Assembly: GCA_934486705.1 (NCBI GenBank)
Contig: CAKSQS010000008.1
Coordinates: forward strand, 1-64,000
Reading direction: 5' to 3'
Length of the DNA stretch: 64,000 nt
Source: an uncultured Eubacteriales bacterium
GTDB lineage: Bacteria; Bacillota; Clostridia; Oscillospirales; Acutalibacteraceae
In this document: piece by piece, positions 15,287 through 24,530 of the stretch
Position numbering within the stretch: position 1 is the stretch's first letter
How the letters are laid out: each line of letters opens with the position of its first letter
The notes under the pieces: model-generated
The model's input: only the letters and a program-made list of their open reading frames with translations
The model's database searches: none
Told to the model about the DNA's origin: nothing
Position numbers and translations under genes: made by a program

Positions 15287-16909
15287 ATGTTCGATTTATT
15301 TATAACATCATCGCTTGAAAAGGTGCTGCCGCGGGCGATATATACCGGCAGCAGGGTGAGTGAATTTTCCGCGCTTTCGGGTGAGATGATTTCATTTCAG
15401 GCGGTAGTTGCCGGGGACGAGGGCATTTACAGCTTTAAAACGGAATATGACGGAGAGGCTGAAATTGAAAGCTTTTTTGTAAAAAACGTTGCGGTTGGCT
15501 TAGCTGCGCACCCGCGCGCCTGCTCCGACCCCGATTACATAAGCCACGCACCGGGAATATACCCCGATATTTTAGAGCCTGCCGACAGAGACTGGATGTA
15601 TATAAACAATATATACAAATCAATCTGGATACGGCTGAAGGCGGAAAAGGGCTTACACACGGTTAAAATCAGCTTTTTTAATGAGCAGGGGGAAAAGGCA
15701 GCCGCGGCAGAGGCAAAAATAAACACATCAGCCGTTTGCCTGCCCGCACAGGAGCTTAAATTTACCCAGTGGTTTCATACCGATTGCATTGCCGATTATT
15801 ACGGGCTTCAAATTTTTTCCGAAGAGCTGTGGGATATGACGGAAAAATACTTAAAGACTGCCTACAATAACGGAATAAATATGATTCTTACGCCCGTTTT
15901 TACTCCGCCGCTCGATACCGCGGTGGGGCACAGCCGCCCTACCGTTCAGCTTGTTAAAATAAAAAAGAACGGCAATAATTACAGCCTTGATTTTTCGCTT
16001 TTGCACCGCTTTATATCGCTTTGCCGCAGCATCGGCTTTAAATACTTTGAAATTCCGCACCTTTTTGCGCAGTGGGGTGAAGACGGAGCTCCGAAAATTG
16101 CGGCGGAGGTAAACGGTGTCGAGCGGGAAATTTTCGGTTGGTCTACCGCAATCGATTCGCCCGAATATGATAATTTCCTTTCGGTTTTTCTGCCGTCGCT
16201 TAAAAATCAGCTTAAAAAAGAGGGAGTATTTGAAAATACATACTTCCATATATCCGATGAGCCTGTAAAGGAAAAGCTTGAAAATTACCATAAGGCAAGG
16301 CGAACGGCGCTTAAATATCTTTCTGATTGCAAAATAATAGACGCAGTGTCCGAGCAACTGAATGGAGAAAATCTTTTTGATATTCCGGTAATGTCTACCG
16401 CGCTGCTTGCAAAAAACGGTATGCCGCAGGCTGCCGAGCGTTGGTGCTATTATTGCAATGCCGACAGCGTAGGCGTAAGCAACCGCTTTGTTGCAATGCC
16501 GTCAGCCAGAAACAGGTCAATCGGTGTGCAAATGTATAGGTTTAAAATACAGGGTTTTCTGCATTGGGGCTATAATTTTTATTATTCGCGTTTTTCGCTT
16601 TTAAAGCTGAACCCGTTTCTTGAAACCGACGCCGGCGGTGCTTTCCCCTCGGGGGACGCGATATCGGTATACCCGGGAAAGGAAGGGCCTATACCCGCTA
16701 TAGGGCTTGTGGTTTTCAATGAAGCACTGCAGGATATGCGCGCGCTTAAAAAGCTTGAAAGCTACATAGGCTTTGAAGAAACGGTGAAATTCACTGAGGA
16801 TATTTTAGGCACGGTAAGATTTGATAAATGCTTTAACGACGCGCAATTGCTCTGCCTGAGAAACAGGGTAAATTCAAAAATAGAAGAGCTTGCAAAGCCA
16901 ACTGAATGA
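15287..16909 (+). CDS. DUF4091 protein, GH123-like putative N-acetylhexosaminidase
   Basis: A 540-residue protein without signal peptide, hence probably cytoplasmic. An N-terminal beta-sandwich (about 1-145, ISFQAVVAG) precedes a TIM barrel with WFHTDCIADYYG, the TYFHISDEP motif (D324-E325) and a closing DAISVYPGKEG...LQDMRALKKLE segment. This is the DUF4091 arrangement, related to GH123 beta-N-acetylgalactosaminidases, where a neighbouring Asp-Glu pair acts in substrate-assisted hydrolysis of N-acetylhexosamines. It would act on imported oligosaccharides. The GH20 gene at the window's right end uses the same mechanism, so an N-acetylated substrate is plausible. Confidence 0.8.
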   Translation: MFDLFITSSLEKVLPRAIYTGSRVSEFSALSGEMISFQAVVAGDEGIYSFKTEYDGEAEIESFFVKNVAVGLAAHPRACSDPDYISHAPGIYPDILEPADRDWMYINNIYKSIWIRLKAEKGLHTVKISFFNEQGEKAAAAEAKINTSAVCLPAQELKFTQWFHTDCIADYYGLQIFSEELWDMTEKYLKTAYNNGINMILTPVFTPPLDTAVGHSRPTVQLVKIKKNGNNYSLDFSLLHRFISLCRSIGFKYFEIPHLFAQWGEDGAPKIAAEVNGVEREIFGWSTAIDSPEYDNFLSVFLPSLKNQLKKEGVFENTYFHISDEPVKEKLENYHKARRTALKYLSDCKIIDAVSEQLNGENLFDIPVMSTALLAKNGMPQAAERWCYYCNADSVGVSNRFVAMPSARNRSIGVQMYRFKIQGFLHWGYNFYYSRFSLLKLNPFLETDAGGAFPSGDAISVYPGKEGPIPAIGLVVFNEALQDMRALKKLESYIGFEETVKFTEDILGTVRFDKCFNDAQLLCLRNRVNSKIEELAKPTE

Positions 16910-17255
16910 GCGTTTTATACAATAAAACACCAATATTACAATTGAAATATTGCTTTCGGTAAAATATAATAATAATTGCAGTGAGAAGCCGTTTTTTTAG
17001 GGTAAATACAATGCTTTTTTTGCCCTTTCGGGGCATCAAAAACATAAATCTATAATTGTGCAACAAAGTCCTATAATTTCGGGAAGAAAAAACAAGACAA
17101 ATATGCTACAATGAGCACAGTCAAATACAAATCTTTTTATGCATTATGCACTTGAATTTGAAAATGCAGGTTTGCCTTGAAATTTTGAGGGAATAAAAAT
17201 GGTATATTTCGTAAAACTTAAATGCGGGTAAAAATTTATAAAGGAAGTATTCGAT
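16910..17255. other. Leader region of the second AraC-type regulator
   Basis: Contains a promoter-like TTGAAA (16942-16947), 17-base spacer and TATAAT (16965-16970), giving a long leader of about 280 bases. Within it are a TGCATTATGCA dyad (17140-17150) and two tiny frames (17139-17180; 17199-17231, the latter behind GAGGGAA). A regulatory leader is possible; no conserved RNA was recognised. Confidence 0.4.
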
Positions 17256-18098
17256 ATGAAAAAGAAAAGTACCGAATATTTGAATAAAAAGGTTTTTTAT
17301 GTCGGTAAAATGTGGGATCAGACCGAAGAAAACCAGGTGTTTTACATTCGTAAAAACGATGATGTTGTGGGTTGTCCGCATTGGCACGATTGCTTTGAAA
17401 TTGAATTTATAATTGAGGGGAGCTGCACCGAGGTTTTAAACGGTGTGGGCAGAGATGTAAAGCGCGGCGATATAACGCTTATTACCCCGACAGACCTGCA
17501 CGAGGTAAGAAATATTGATTCGCTGGTTATATACAATATGATGTTCGCCACCGAGACGATTGATAATGAAATACTTAATACCATACTTTTAAAAAGCGCG
17601 AACACCTTCAGTTGGAGCTTATCGGACAGGGATTTCGCTTATGCGCTCAGTATTCTTGAATATGCAGATACAGAGTTTCACCAAAAGAACAAAAATTACG
17701 AACGGTTTATGATTGACACCATAAATCAGCTGCTGACAATTATTTTGCGAATGTCCGATACCGAAATTTCCGAAAGAAAAGAGCTTTCAATGCGTTCGGC
17801 GGCGCTTTACATTCGTATGAATTTCAAAAGAAATCCCACATTGGAGGATGTGGCGCAGGCGGTAAATCTTAACCCGGCATATTTTTCGGTTAAGTTCCAC
17901 GAGATAATGGGAGTAAGCTATAAGGAATACCTTAACGATATAAAGCTTAATTTTGCAAGCAAGTCGCTGAAAAACAACCGTGAAATGAGCGTTTCGGAGA
18001 TATGCTACGAGAGCGGCTTCGGCTCGCTTTCGCATTTTCACAGGGAGTTTAAAGAAAAGTTCGGCTGTACGCCGCTTGAATTTCGCAGAAAACAATAA
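17256..18098 (+). CDS. AraC-family transcriptional regulator
   Basis: A 280-residue regulator. The N-terminal cupin domain (about 25-115) has CPHWHDCFEIEFIIEGSCTEVLNG, with histidines placed as in sugar-sensing AraC proteins. The C-terminal domain holds two HTH motifs: PTLEDVAQAVNLNPAYFSVKFHE and SVSEICYESGFGSLSHFHREF, ending FGCTPLEFRRK. AAAGGAAG precedes the ATG. It heads the long run of importer and surface-protein genes beginning 27 bases downstream and is the likely activator of that run. Confidence 0.92.
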   Translation: MKKKSTEYLNKKVFYVGKMWDQTEENQVFYIRKNDDVVGCPHWHDCFEIEFIIEGSCTEVLNGVGRDVKRGDITLITPTDLHEVRNIDSLVIYNMMFATETIDNEILNTILLKSANTFSWSLSDRDFAYALSILEYADTEFHQKNKNYERFMIDTINQLLTIILRMSDTEISERKELSMRSAALYIRMNFKRNPTLEDVAQAVNLNPAYFSVKFHEIMGVSYKEYLNDIKLNFASKSLKNNREMSVSEICYESGFGSLSHFHREFKEKFGCTPLEFRRKQ

Positions 18099-18125
18099 AA
18101 AATCACAAAGAAAAGAGAGTGCGCT

Positions 18126-19814
18126 ATGAATCAGAAAAAATGTATGCAAACGGTTTCGCTTTTTCTTGCGGCAACCGTGCTTGCCGGTGCGTTTACCGGC
18201 TGTCGCAGGGTAAAAAGCCACAAGGAATACGTAAATTCCGAGTATGAGTTTACCGTAAAGGAAGAACCTGAAGATAATTCGTCGGATGAGTCTTCGTCTT
18301 CATCTTCCACCGGCGGTTCTGTCATAACCCTGCCGGGCGGCGGCAGCAACTCAAGCGGAATTACCGCAACGGGAAAGCGCATTATTCTTGAATATACCGA
18401 TGAATTTTTATTCTCCGCTCATCCCACATTCTACTGGAACGAGCCTTCAAAGGGTCAAACGGTGAACATCTCGCTTTACGATACCGCAGGCAAGGCTATA
18501 TTCAATAAGCGCGGTCTGACCGGCTCATCTTATAAATGCGAGCCCGCACTTACCGACGGAAAAGAATACATACTTAAAATGACCTATACGGATATAGACG
18601 GCAAGGAAAAGGTAGTAAACACCGTGGGTGAAAGCGGCAAAAAGCTAAAATGCATAGCAAGCCACGCCGCAAACAACGGAAAGAATTTCAGCTTTAAAAA
18701 TTCCATAAGCTTTGATGTGCTCAATAATTACCTTTCACGGGCGGTCACCTATGATATAGGAACAAGCGGCAGAAATATTGACGAGTGCATACGCTTTTTA
18801 ACAAGCGTAGGGGCGAAATACGTTCAGCGTGCCACGGGCGAGTGGTATCCAAGCTATGCATATGAGCAGAATAACTTCCCGCAGTGGAAGGCAAAGCTTG
18901 CGGCGGCACATTCGGTTGACCCCGATATTGTTTTTGAGGCGTGCATATTTGAGGTTTCTTCACCCGGTATGAATAATATTCCCATACCGGAATGGGTGTT
19001 CAAGGCGTTTGGGCTTACCCCCGAAAAACGCAATTTCAATGTAAACCTTACCAAGTTTAAGGACGGCTACGGTGTGGACCATTGGCAAAAGGGCTACCAC
19101 ATACCCGATATTACCACAACCGAAATGCAAATGTTTGTTTATTACAGGGCGTGCAGCTTTATTGACGTGGGCTTTGAGGCGCTTCACCTCGGTCAGGTTA
19201 AGCTTACCGGTAAAAACGATACAAACAATGCAACCTACGCAAAGCTTATAGGTATGATACGCGATTACGCCAAAACCCACGCGCGGCGCGGCTATGTGCT
19301 TATAAATGCGCACAATAATAACTTTACCGGACCTGACGGAACTATGCTTGCCGATATGATTGTGGCGCCCGTGCGTGTTCACGCGGCGGCGGGTGAAACA
19401 AAGCACGAGGTGAGTGAAACCAACCCGCAGCGCTGCATAATAGAAAAGGGCTATTGGGGCGATTCTGTTTATCAATCGGGAATTTCGGGTAAATCGCCCT
19501 CGGGCTGGTATGCCGAGAAATACCCCTACCTTGTAGAGTTTGATAATTACGGTTTGAGCGGTACTGATACTACCGACCCCAACTCCTATGTATGGGGCAA
19601 GGATGAAATAGGCTGGTATGTTGTTCAGCCGCAGTGGTATCGCAAGGAGTTTATGAATTACCTTGTAACCACAATAAACGGATTTAACGAAAACGGTCAT
19701 ATTTCCTTCGTGGCTCACCGCGGCGGCGAGTTCTACTCTAACAACAAGTCGGCGCTGTGCCCGGGCGGCAGCGGCGATGAGGATTTCATTAAGGAAATTT
19801 TTTCAAAAAATTAA
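18126..19814 (+). CDS. Lipoprotein: Fn3-like module plus unrecognised barrel-like domain (paralog 1 of 3)
   Basis: A 562-residue lipoprotein with lipobox Cys at residue 26, a Ser/Glu-rich linker (about 40-75), an Fn3-like beta domain (about 85-180) and a 375-residue C-terminal domain from about 185. I do not recognise that domain's family. It alternates predicted strands and helices as a TIM barrel would, with AKYVQRATGEWYPSY, PDIVFEACIFEVS, DITTTEMQMFVYYRACSF, GFEALHLGQVKLTG, RRGYVLINAHNNNF and YPYLVEFDNYG. Conserved Glu in GEWYPS, FEACIFEVS, FEALHLGQ and LVEFDN are candidate catalytic acids. The same domain recurs at 44221 (no signal peptide) and 45400, in a glycosidase locus, so a glycoside hydrolase role is inferred. 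Confidence 0.6.
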   Translation: MNQKKCMQTVSLFLAATVLAGAFTGCRRVKSHKEYVNSEYEFTVKEEPEDNSSDESSSSSSTGGSVITLPGGGSNSSGITATGKRIILEYTDEFLFSAHPTFYWNEPSKGQTVNISLYDTAGKAIFNKRGLTGSSYKCEPALTDGKEYILKMTYTDIDGKEKVVNTVGESGKKLKCIASHAANNGKNFSFKNSISFDVLNNYLSRAVTYDIGTSGRNIDECIRFLTSVGAKYVQRATGEWYPSYAYEQNNFPQWKAKLAAAHSVDPDIVFEACIFEVSSPGMNNIPIPEWVFKAFGLTPEKRNFNVNLTKFKDGYGVDHWQKGYHIPDITTTEMQMFVYYRACSFIDVGFEALHLGQVKLTGKNDTNNATYAKLIGMIRDYAKTHARRGYVLINAHNNNFTGPDGTMLADMIVAPVRVHAAAGETKHEVSETNPQRCIIEKGYWGDSVYQSGISGKSPSGWYAEKYPYLVEFDNYGLSGTDTTDPNSYVWGKDEIGWYVVQPQWYRKEFMNYLVTTINGFNENGHISFVAHRGGEFYSNNKSALCPGGSGDEDFIKEIFSKN

Positions 19815-19842
19815 GATTAAACCGGCATAAGGGTGATTTTAA

Positions 19843-22698
19843 ATGCTAAAGAAAAACTGTATAGCGTGCCTATTGAGCATATCGCTTGCCGTAACGGCGC
19901 TTTTTACCGGCGGCATGGCATACGCGGCGGAATCCTCCGCCGCGGCGCAGAGCGGCACCCTTTCAAACGGAAAAAATAAATACAGTGCATATTCGGCTCT
20001 TTATGCCGCAGCCGAGACACCTGATAACACGGTGGTTATACCCGGCGGAAAGGATTTTACCACAGCAGACAGCGCAGAGGCAGCGGCGGGCAGCTATGGC
20101 GAGCGCGACGGCGTGCTTATTTGGAAAAGCAAGGGCGGCAGCGTTACCTGGCGCTTTGAGGTGCCGAGCAACGGCAAATACTCGGTAAGGCTTACCTATT
20201 TTTCACTTGATGCCGATGCGCAGGATATAGAGTTAGGGCTGCTGCTGGACGGTAAAACGCCGTTTTTTGAGGCGAGCCAGCTGGTTTTGCCCAAGTGCTT
20301 TCATTCCGAAACCGAAATTACCAAGGATAAAAACGGCAATGATATACGCCCTAAGCAAATACCCTATGACGAATGGATAACCGAGCCTTTGGGCGACCAT
20401 ACGGGAGTGAGCGATAAGCCTTACGGCTTTTACCTTACAGGCGGCGCGCATACCCTTACGCTTACGGGCGCGCTTGCGGGAATAGCAATTGAAAAAATAG
20501 AGCTTTATAACGAAAAAGAGCCTGTTTCATACAGCGAGTATTCAAAGGACGCAAAGGCGGCAGGCAATAAATACACCAAGGTTTACGAGGCGGAAACACC
20601 GCTTTATCAGTCGGCAAAAACGCTTTACCCCGTGTATGACCGAACAAGCATTGATACCTCACCCTCAGACCCGATAAAGCTGTGCTACAACACCATAGGG
20701 CAGAGCAACTATTCATCGCACGGGCAGTACATTGTGTGGACGGTTGAAGCCCCCGAGGACGGCTTCTACTATTTGGGCGCGAGAATAAGGCAGAATATAA
20801 GCACGGGAACAAACTCCTACCGCAAGCTTTATGTGAACGGCAGCGTTCCGTTTAAAGAGGCTGAAAGCATAAAGTTTGAATTTAACAACCGCTGGCAGGA
20901 TTATGTTTTCGGCGGCTCTGAGCCGTGGCTTATAAAGCTTAATAAGGGTAAAAACCAATTAAAGCTTGAGGTAGTCTCGGGTGATATGACCGAGGTTATA
21001 GCGGAGCTGCAGGAGCTTGTAACCGATGTAAACGAGCTGTACCGCGAAATAATTATGATAACGGGCGCGTCACCCGATACCTATCGCGATTACCACATTG
21101 ATAAGGAAATAAAGGATTTTAATGAGCGCGTTAAGAATATGTCGGATAAGGCGCAGTCGGTGTTTGACCGCGCGGTAAGCCTCGGTAACAGCCGCTCGGG
21201 AAATTTTTCGGCTATTACAAAGCTAAAGCTTTTGCTTGACGGCTTTATTAAAAAGCCTGCCGAAGTTCCCTCAAACATATCCACGCTCAGCTCATATGCC
21301 TCGGGTATTTCAGGGCTTATGACTACGGTTAAATCACAGCCGCTTGAGCTTGATACAATAACCGTTTCAACCGAAACCGATAAATTATCCACCAAGCGCC
21401 GCGGCTTTTGGGGCAATATTGCTTTTCAGGCGAAGGCGTTCGCAGGGTCGTTCAGCGAGGATTATTCTTCAATCGGCTCGGGCGATGAGGAAACAAACCG
21501 CAAAATAGAGGTTTGGGTAAGTACCGGCCGCGACCAGGCGACGGTGCTTAAAAGCCTTTCCGACGGTGTTTTCACCCCGAAAACCGGAATAACCGCAAAT
21601 ATAAGCATTGTGGCGCAAAGCCTTATACAGGCGTCACTTTCGGGTATGAGCCCCGATGTGGTGCTTTTTGTTGAGCAGGGAAGTCCGGTAAACCTTGCAA
21701 TGCGCGGCGGACTCACTCCGCTTTCGGGCTTTGATACCTTTAAGGATGTAACGGCGCGCTTTCAGGCGCACTCTATGGATGCCTACCTTTATAACGGCGA
21801 TTATTACGCAATACCTGTTTCGGAATCGTTTTCTATGATGTTCTACCGAACGGATATTTTTGAAAGCCTTGACCTGACCCCGCCCGAAACCTGGGACGAT
21901 ATGTATAAAATAATCCGTGTATTGCAGCAGAACAATCTGACCGTGGGAATACCCAACGCCGATTCAAGCAATGTTATGTCGGTTGATACCGGGGTGTTTG
22001 CAACGCTTTTGTATCAGCGCGGGGAAAAATACTACACGGACGATATGAAATCGACCAATTTCGACAGCGACGGCGGTATAGATACCTTTAATATCTGGAC
22101 AGAGTTTTATAAGGACTACGGCTTGCCCAATCAGTACAATTTCTTAAACCGTTTCCGCTCGGGCGATATGCCCATAGGCTTAAACGGCTACACATTTTAC
22201 GGAATGTTAAAGCAAACAGCGCCCGAAATTGACGGGCTATGGAAAATGGCTTTAATTCCGGGCACGCGTGATGAAAACGGGAATATAAACCGCTCTGTTT
22301 GCGCCACGGGTTCTTGTGCCGTTATTATGAAGGGCAGCCGCGATAAGGAGGCGGCGTGGAAGTATATTGACTGGATAACCGATACCGACGCGCAAAGCTC
22401 CTACGGGCAGGAAATGGAGGCGCTGCTCGGTTCTTCAAGCCGTTTTACACCGGCGAATGTAAAGGCGCTTTCCAATCTTTCATGGACATATAACGAGCAG
22501 CAGTTAATTTATTCACAGTGGAAGGATTCCTTTATGCTGCCGCAAATACCGGGTTCTTATATTGTTGACCGCAACTTAATAAGCGCTTTCCGTAAGGTGG
22601 TTTATTCATCAGCCAACCCCAGGGAGACAATAGTTGCCTATAATAATACAATTGAGAACGAGATACTGAGAAAACGCAAGGAATTTAAGCTTGACTGA
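19843..22698 (+). CDS. Secreted sugar-binding protein with two N-terminal carbohydrate-binding-like modules
   Basis: A 951-residue secreted protein, about twice the usual length of an ABC solute-binding protein. Signal peptide 1-28 (ending AYAAES, no lipobox); two beta-sandwich modules resembling CBM35/CBM6-type domains at about 50-215 (GKYSVRLTYFSLDADAQDIELG) and 230-385 (DGFYYLGARIRQNISTG); a helical linker about 385-500; then a family 1 solute-binding domain about 552-945, with VWVSTGRDQATVLKSL, MSPDVVLFVEQGSPVNLAMRG, YYAIPVSESFSMMFYRTDIF and SCAVIMKGSRDKEAAWKYI. It precedes two permeases and is probably their capture protein, able to hold polymer while presenting oligosaccharide. Confidence 0.85.
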   Translation: MLKKNCIACLLSISLAVTALFTGGMAYAAESSAAAQSGTLSNGKNKYSAYSALYAAAETPDNTVVIPGGKDFTTADSAEAAAGSYGERDGVLIWKSKGGSVTWRFEVPSNGKYSVRLTYFSLDADAQDIELGLLLDGKTPFFEASQLVLPKCFHSETEITKDKNGNDIRPKQIPYDEWITEPLGDHTGVSDKPYGFYLTGGAHTLTLTGALAGIAIEKIELYNEKEPVSYSEYSKDAKAAGNKYTKVYEAETPLYQSAKTLYPVYDRTSIDTSPSDPIKLCYNTIGQSNYSSHGQYIVWTVEAPEDGFYYLGARIRQNISTGTNSYRKLYVNGSVPFKEAESIKFEFNNRWQDYVFGGSEPWLIKLNKGKNQLKLEVVSGDMTEVIAELQELVTDVNELYREIIMITGASPDTYRDYHIDKEIKDFNERVKNMSDKAQSVFDRAVSLGNSRSGNFSAITKLKLLLDGFIKKPAEVPSNISTLSSYASGISGLMTTVKSQPLELDTITVSTETDKLSTKRRGFWGNIAFQAKAFAGSFSEDYSSIGSGDEETNRKIEVWVSTGRDQATVLKSLSDGVFTPKTGITANISIVAQSLIQASLSGMSPDVVLFVEQGSPVNLAMRGGLTPLSGFDTFKDVTARFQAHSMDAYLYNGDYYAIPVSESFSMMFYRTDIFESLDLTPPETWDDMYKIIRVLQQNNLTVGIPNADSSNVMSVDTGVFATLLYQRGEKYYTDDMKSTNFDSDGGIDTFNIWTEFYKDYGLPNQYNFLNRFRSGDMPIGLNGYTFYGMLKQTAPEIDGLWKMALIPGTRDENGNINRSVCATGSCAVIMKGSRDKEAAWKYIDWITDTDAQSSYGQEMEALLGSSSRFTPANVKALSNLSWTYNEQQLIYSQWKDSFMLPQIPGSYIVDRNLISAFRKVVYSSANPRETIVAYNNTIENEILRKRKEFKLD

Positions 22699-22736
22699 AA
22701 ACAAAGCCCTGCAAACGCAGCGGCAGATAGGAGATT

Positions 22737-23666
22737 ATGATGACAGGTTCAAAAAAGCGCCGAAAAAGTTTGCGCTACACGCTTGGCGAAATGAAGAGCC
22801 ACAGAACGGACTATTTAATGCTATTGCCGTATATGCTGCTTTTCACATTTTTCACGGTTTTACCCGTAACCGCGTCAATAATACTGGGATTTACGGACTT
22901 TAATCTTCTGCAAATGCCGAATTTTGTAGGGCTGGATAATTACATAAATCTGTTTTTAAATGATGATATTTTCGTAATAGCGGTAAAAAACACCCTTATG
23001 TTCGCGGTTGTAACAGGGCCTATAAGCTATTTTGCTTGCTTAATGCTTGCGTGGGTGGTAAACGAGCTTTCACCGGGAATGCGCACATTTATGACATTCC
23101 TTTTTTACGCGCCGAGCATTTCGGGCAACCTTTATGTAATTTGGAGTTATATTTTCAGCGGTGATATGTACGGCTGGGCAAACGGAATACTTATGAATTT
23201 AGGTGTTATTTCAACCCCGATTGCCTGGCTTTCGGACGCCAGATATATGATGACCATAGTAATGGTGGTTCAAATATGGATGAGCTTCGGAACGGGCTTT
23301 CTTTCCTTTGTTGCGGGGCTTCAGGGAATTGACCGCAGTATGTACGAGGCGGGCGCTATTGACGGTATTTCAAACCGCTTTCAGGAGCTTATATATTTAA
23401 CCCTGCCTTCAATGGGACCGCAGCTTATGTTCGGCGCGGTAATGCAGATAAGCGCCTCGTTTTCGGCGGGCGCGGTTTGTATGGCACTTTGCGGAAACCC
23501 GTCAACCGATTACGCCACAAGCACCATTATTTCGCATATTTCCGATTACGGCACGACCCGCTACGAAATGGGCTATGCATCCGCTATGGCGACGCTTTTG
23601 TTTGTGGTAATGATTTTAACAAATAATTTTATTTCAAAAATTCTGAGAAAATACACAGCCTGCTAA
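22737..23666 (+). CDS. Carbohydrate ABC permease (MalF/UgpA type), system A
   Basis: A 309-residue integral membrane subunit with about six transmembrane helices. The cytoplasmic EAA loop that contacts the ATPase is present as EAGAIDGISNRFQELIYLTLP. An N-terminal YLMLLPYMLLFTFFTVLPV helix and a periplasmic-side loop with GFTDFNLLQMPNFVGLDNY follow the family pattern. Two ATG codons are adjacent (22737, 22740), and AGGAG lies 6 bases before the second. It lies between the fused binding protein and its partner permease. Confidence 0.93.
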   Translation: MMTGSKKRRKSLRYTLGEMKSHRTDYLMLLPYMLLFTFFTVLPVTASIILGFTDFNLLQMPNFVGLDNYINLFLNDDIFVIAVKNTLMFAVVTGPISYFACLMLAWVVNELSPGMRTFMTFLFYAPSISGNLYVIWSYIFSGDMYGWANGILMNLGVISTPIAWLSDARYMMTIVMVVQIWMSFGTGFLSFVAGLQGIDRSMYEAGAIDGISNRFQELIYLTLPSMGPQLMFGAVMQISASFSAGAVCMALCGNPSTDYATSTIISHISDYGTTRYEMGYASAMATLLFVVMILTNNFISKILRKYTAC

Positions 23667-23679
23667 GGGGGGAAGAAGT

Positions 23680-24525
23680 ATGAAAAAACCGGTAAAACGG
23701 AGTATCGGCGGAAATATCGCCCTTACGCTGCTCTTAGTTATACTCGGGGCTTTTTCGGCTCTTCCGTTTGTATATTCTATTTTGCAGTCCTTAAAGCCGC
23801 TCGATGAGCTTTTTGTGTTTCCGCCCAGGTTCTTTGTGGTAAGACCCACGGGGGATAACTACTATCTTTTATGGACGAACGTTCAGGAATCCTGGGTGCC
23901 GTTCACAAGGTATTTTTTCAACAGTGTTTTTATTTCGGTAACCGCAACCACGCTGCACATTTTAGTAAGCTCTATGGCGGCGTTTCCGCTTGCTAAAAGC
24001 AATTTTCCGGGCAGAAACGCAATTTCAAAGCTTATAGTGCTGTCATTACTGTTTACGGGCGGCGTTACGGCAATACCGCAGTTTGTGCTTATGGCACGCA
24101 CCGGGTTTATGAACTCCTATTGGGCACTTATACTGCCCGCGGCAGCCGGAAGTATGGGGCTTTACCTTATGCAGCAGTTTATGAGCCAGTTGCCCACCGC
24201 AATGATTGAGGCGGCAAAGGTAGACGGCGCGGGAATGTTTTTAATTCTTTGGAAAATTGTAATGCCCTCTGTAAAGCCTGCATGGCTTACGCTTATTATT
24301 TTCACATTTCAGGGCATATGGAACTCGGGCGGCGGCTCGTTTATTACAAAGGAAAACCTTAAAACCCTGCCCGATCTTTTAAATCAGGTAACCTCATCGG
24401 GAATTTCGCTTGTGGGAACGGCTTCGGCAGCGGCGGTTATTATGATGATTCCGCCGATTTTGGTTTTCATTCTTACGCAAAGCAGCGTTATTGAAACAAT
24501 GGCGCAATCGGGCATAAAGGAGTAA
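23680..24525 (+). CDS. Carbohydrate ABC permease (MalG/UgpE type), system A
   Basis: A 281-residue membrane subunit with about six helices. EAAKVDGAGMFLILWKIVMPSVKPA is the EAA motif. The N-terminal part has the LPFVYSILQSLKPLDELFVFPP segment typical of MalG-type partners. It starts 13 bases after the previous permease behind a GGGGGG ribosome site and should pair with it. The C-terminal end is short, as in lipoprotein-dependent oligosaccharide importers. Confidence 0.92.
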   Translation: MKKPVKRSIGGNIALTLLLVILGAFSALPFVYSILQSLKPLDELFVFPPRFFVVRPTGDNYYLLWTNVQESWVPFTRYFFNSVFISVTATTLHILVSSMAAFPLAKSNFPGRNAISKLIVLSLLFTGGVTAIPQFVLMARTGFMNSYWALILPAAAGSMGLYLMQQFMSQLPTAMIEAAKVDGAGMFLILWKIVMPSVKPAWLTLIIFTFQGIWNSGGGSFITKENLKTLPDLLNQVTSSGISLVGTASAAAVIMMIPPILVFILTQSSVIETMAQSGIKE

Positions 24526-24530
24526 CGTGA

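Noticed and set aside
17139..17231. Two tiny frames in the leader of the second AraC-type gene as leader peptides.
   Set aside because: One lacks a ribosome site and neither contains a run of codons that would suggest attenuation; kept only as a remark.
18960..19718. A 252-codon minus-strand frame.
   Set aside because: It is antisense to the conserved paralog domain; similar antisense frames appear over the other paralogs because of codon composition.
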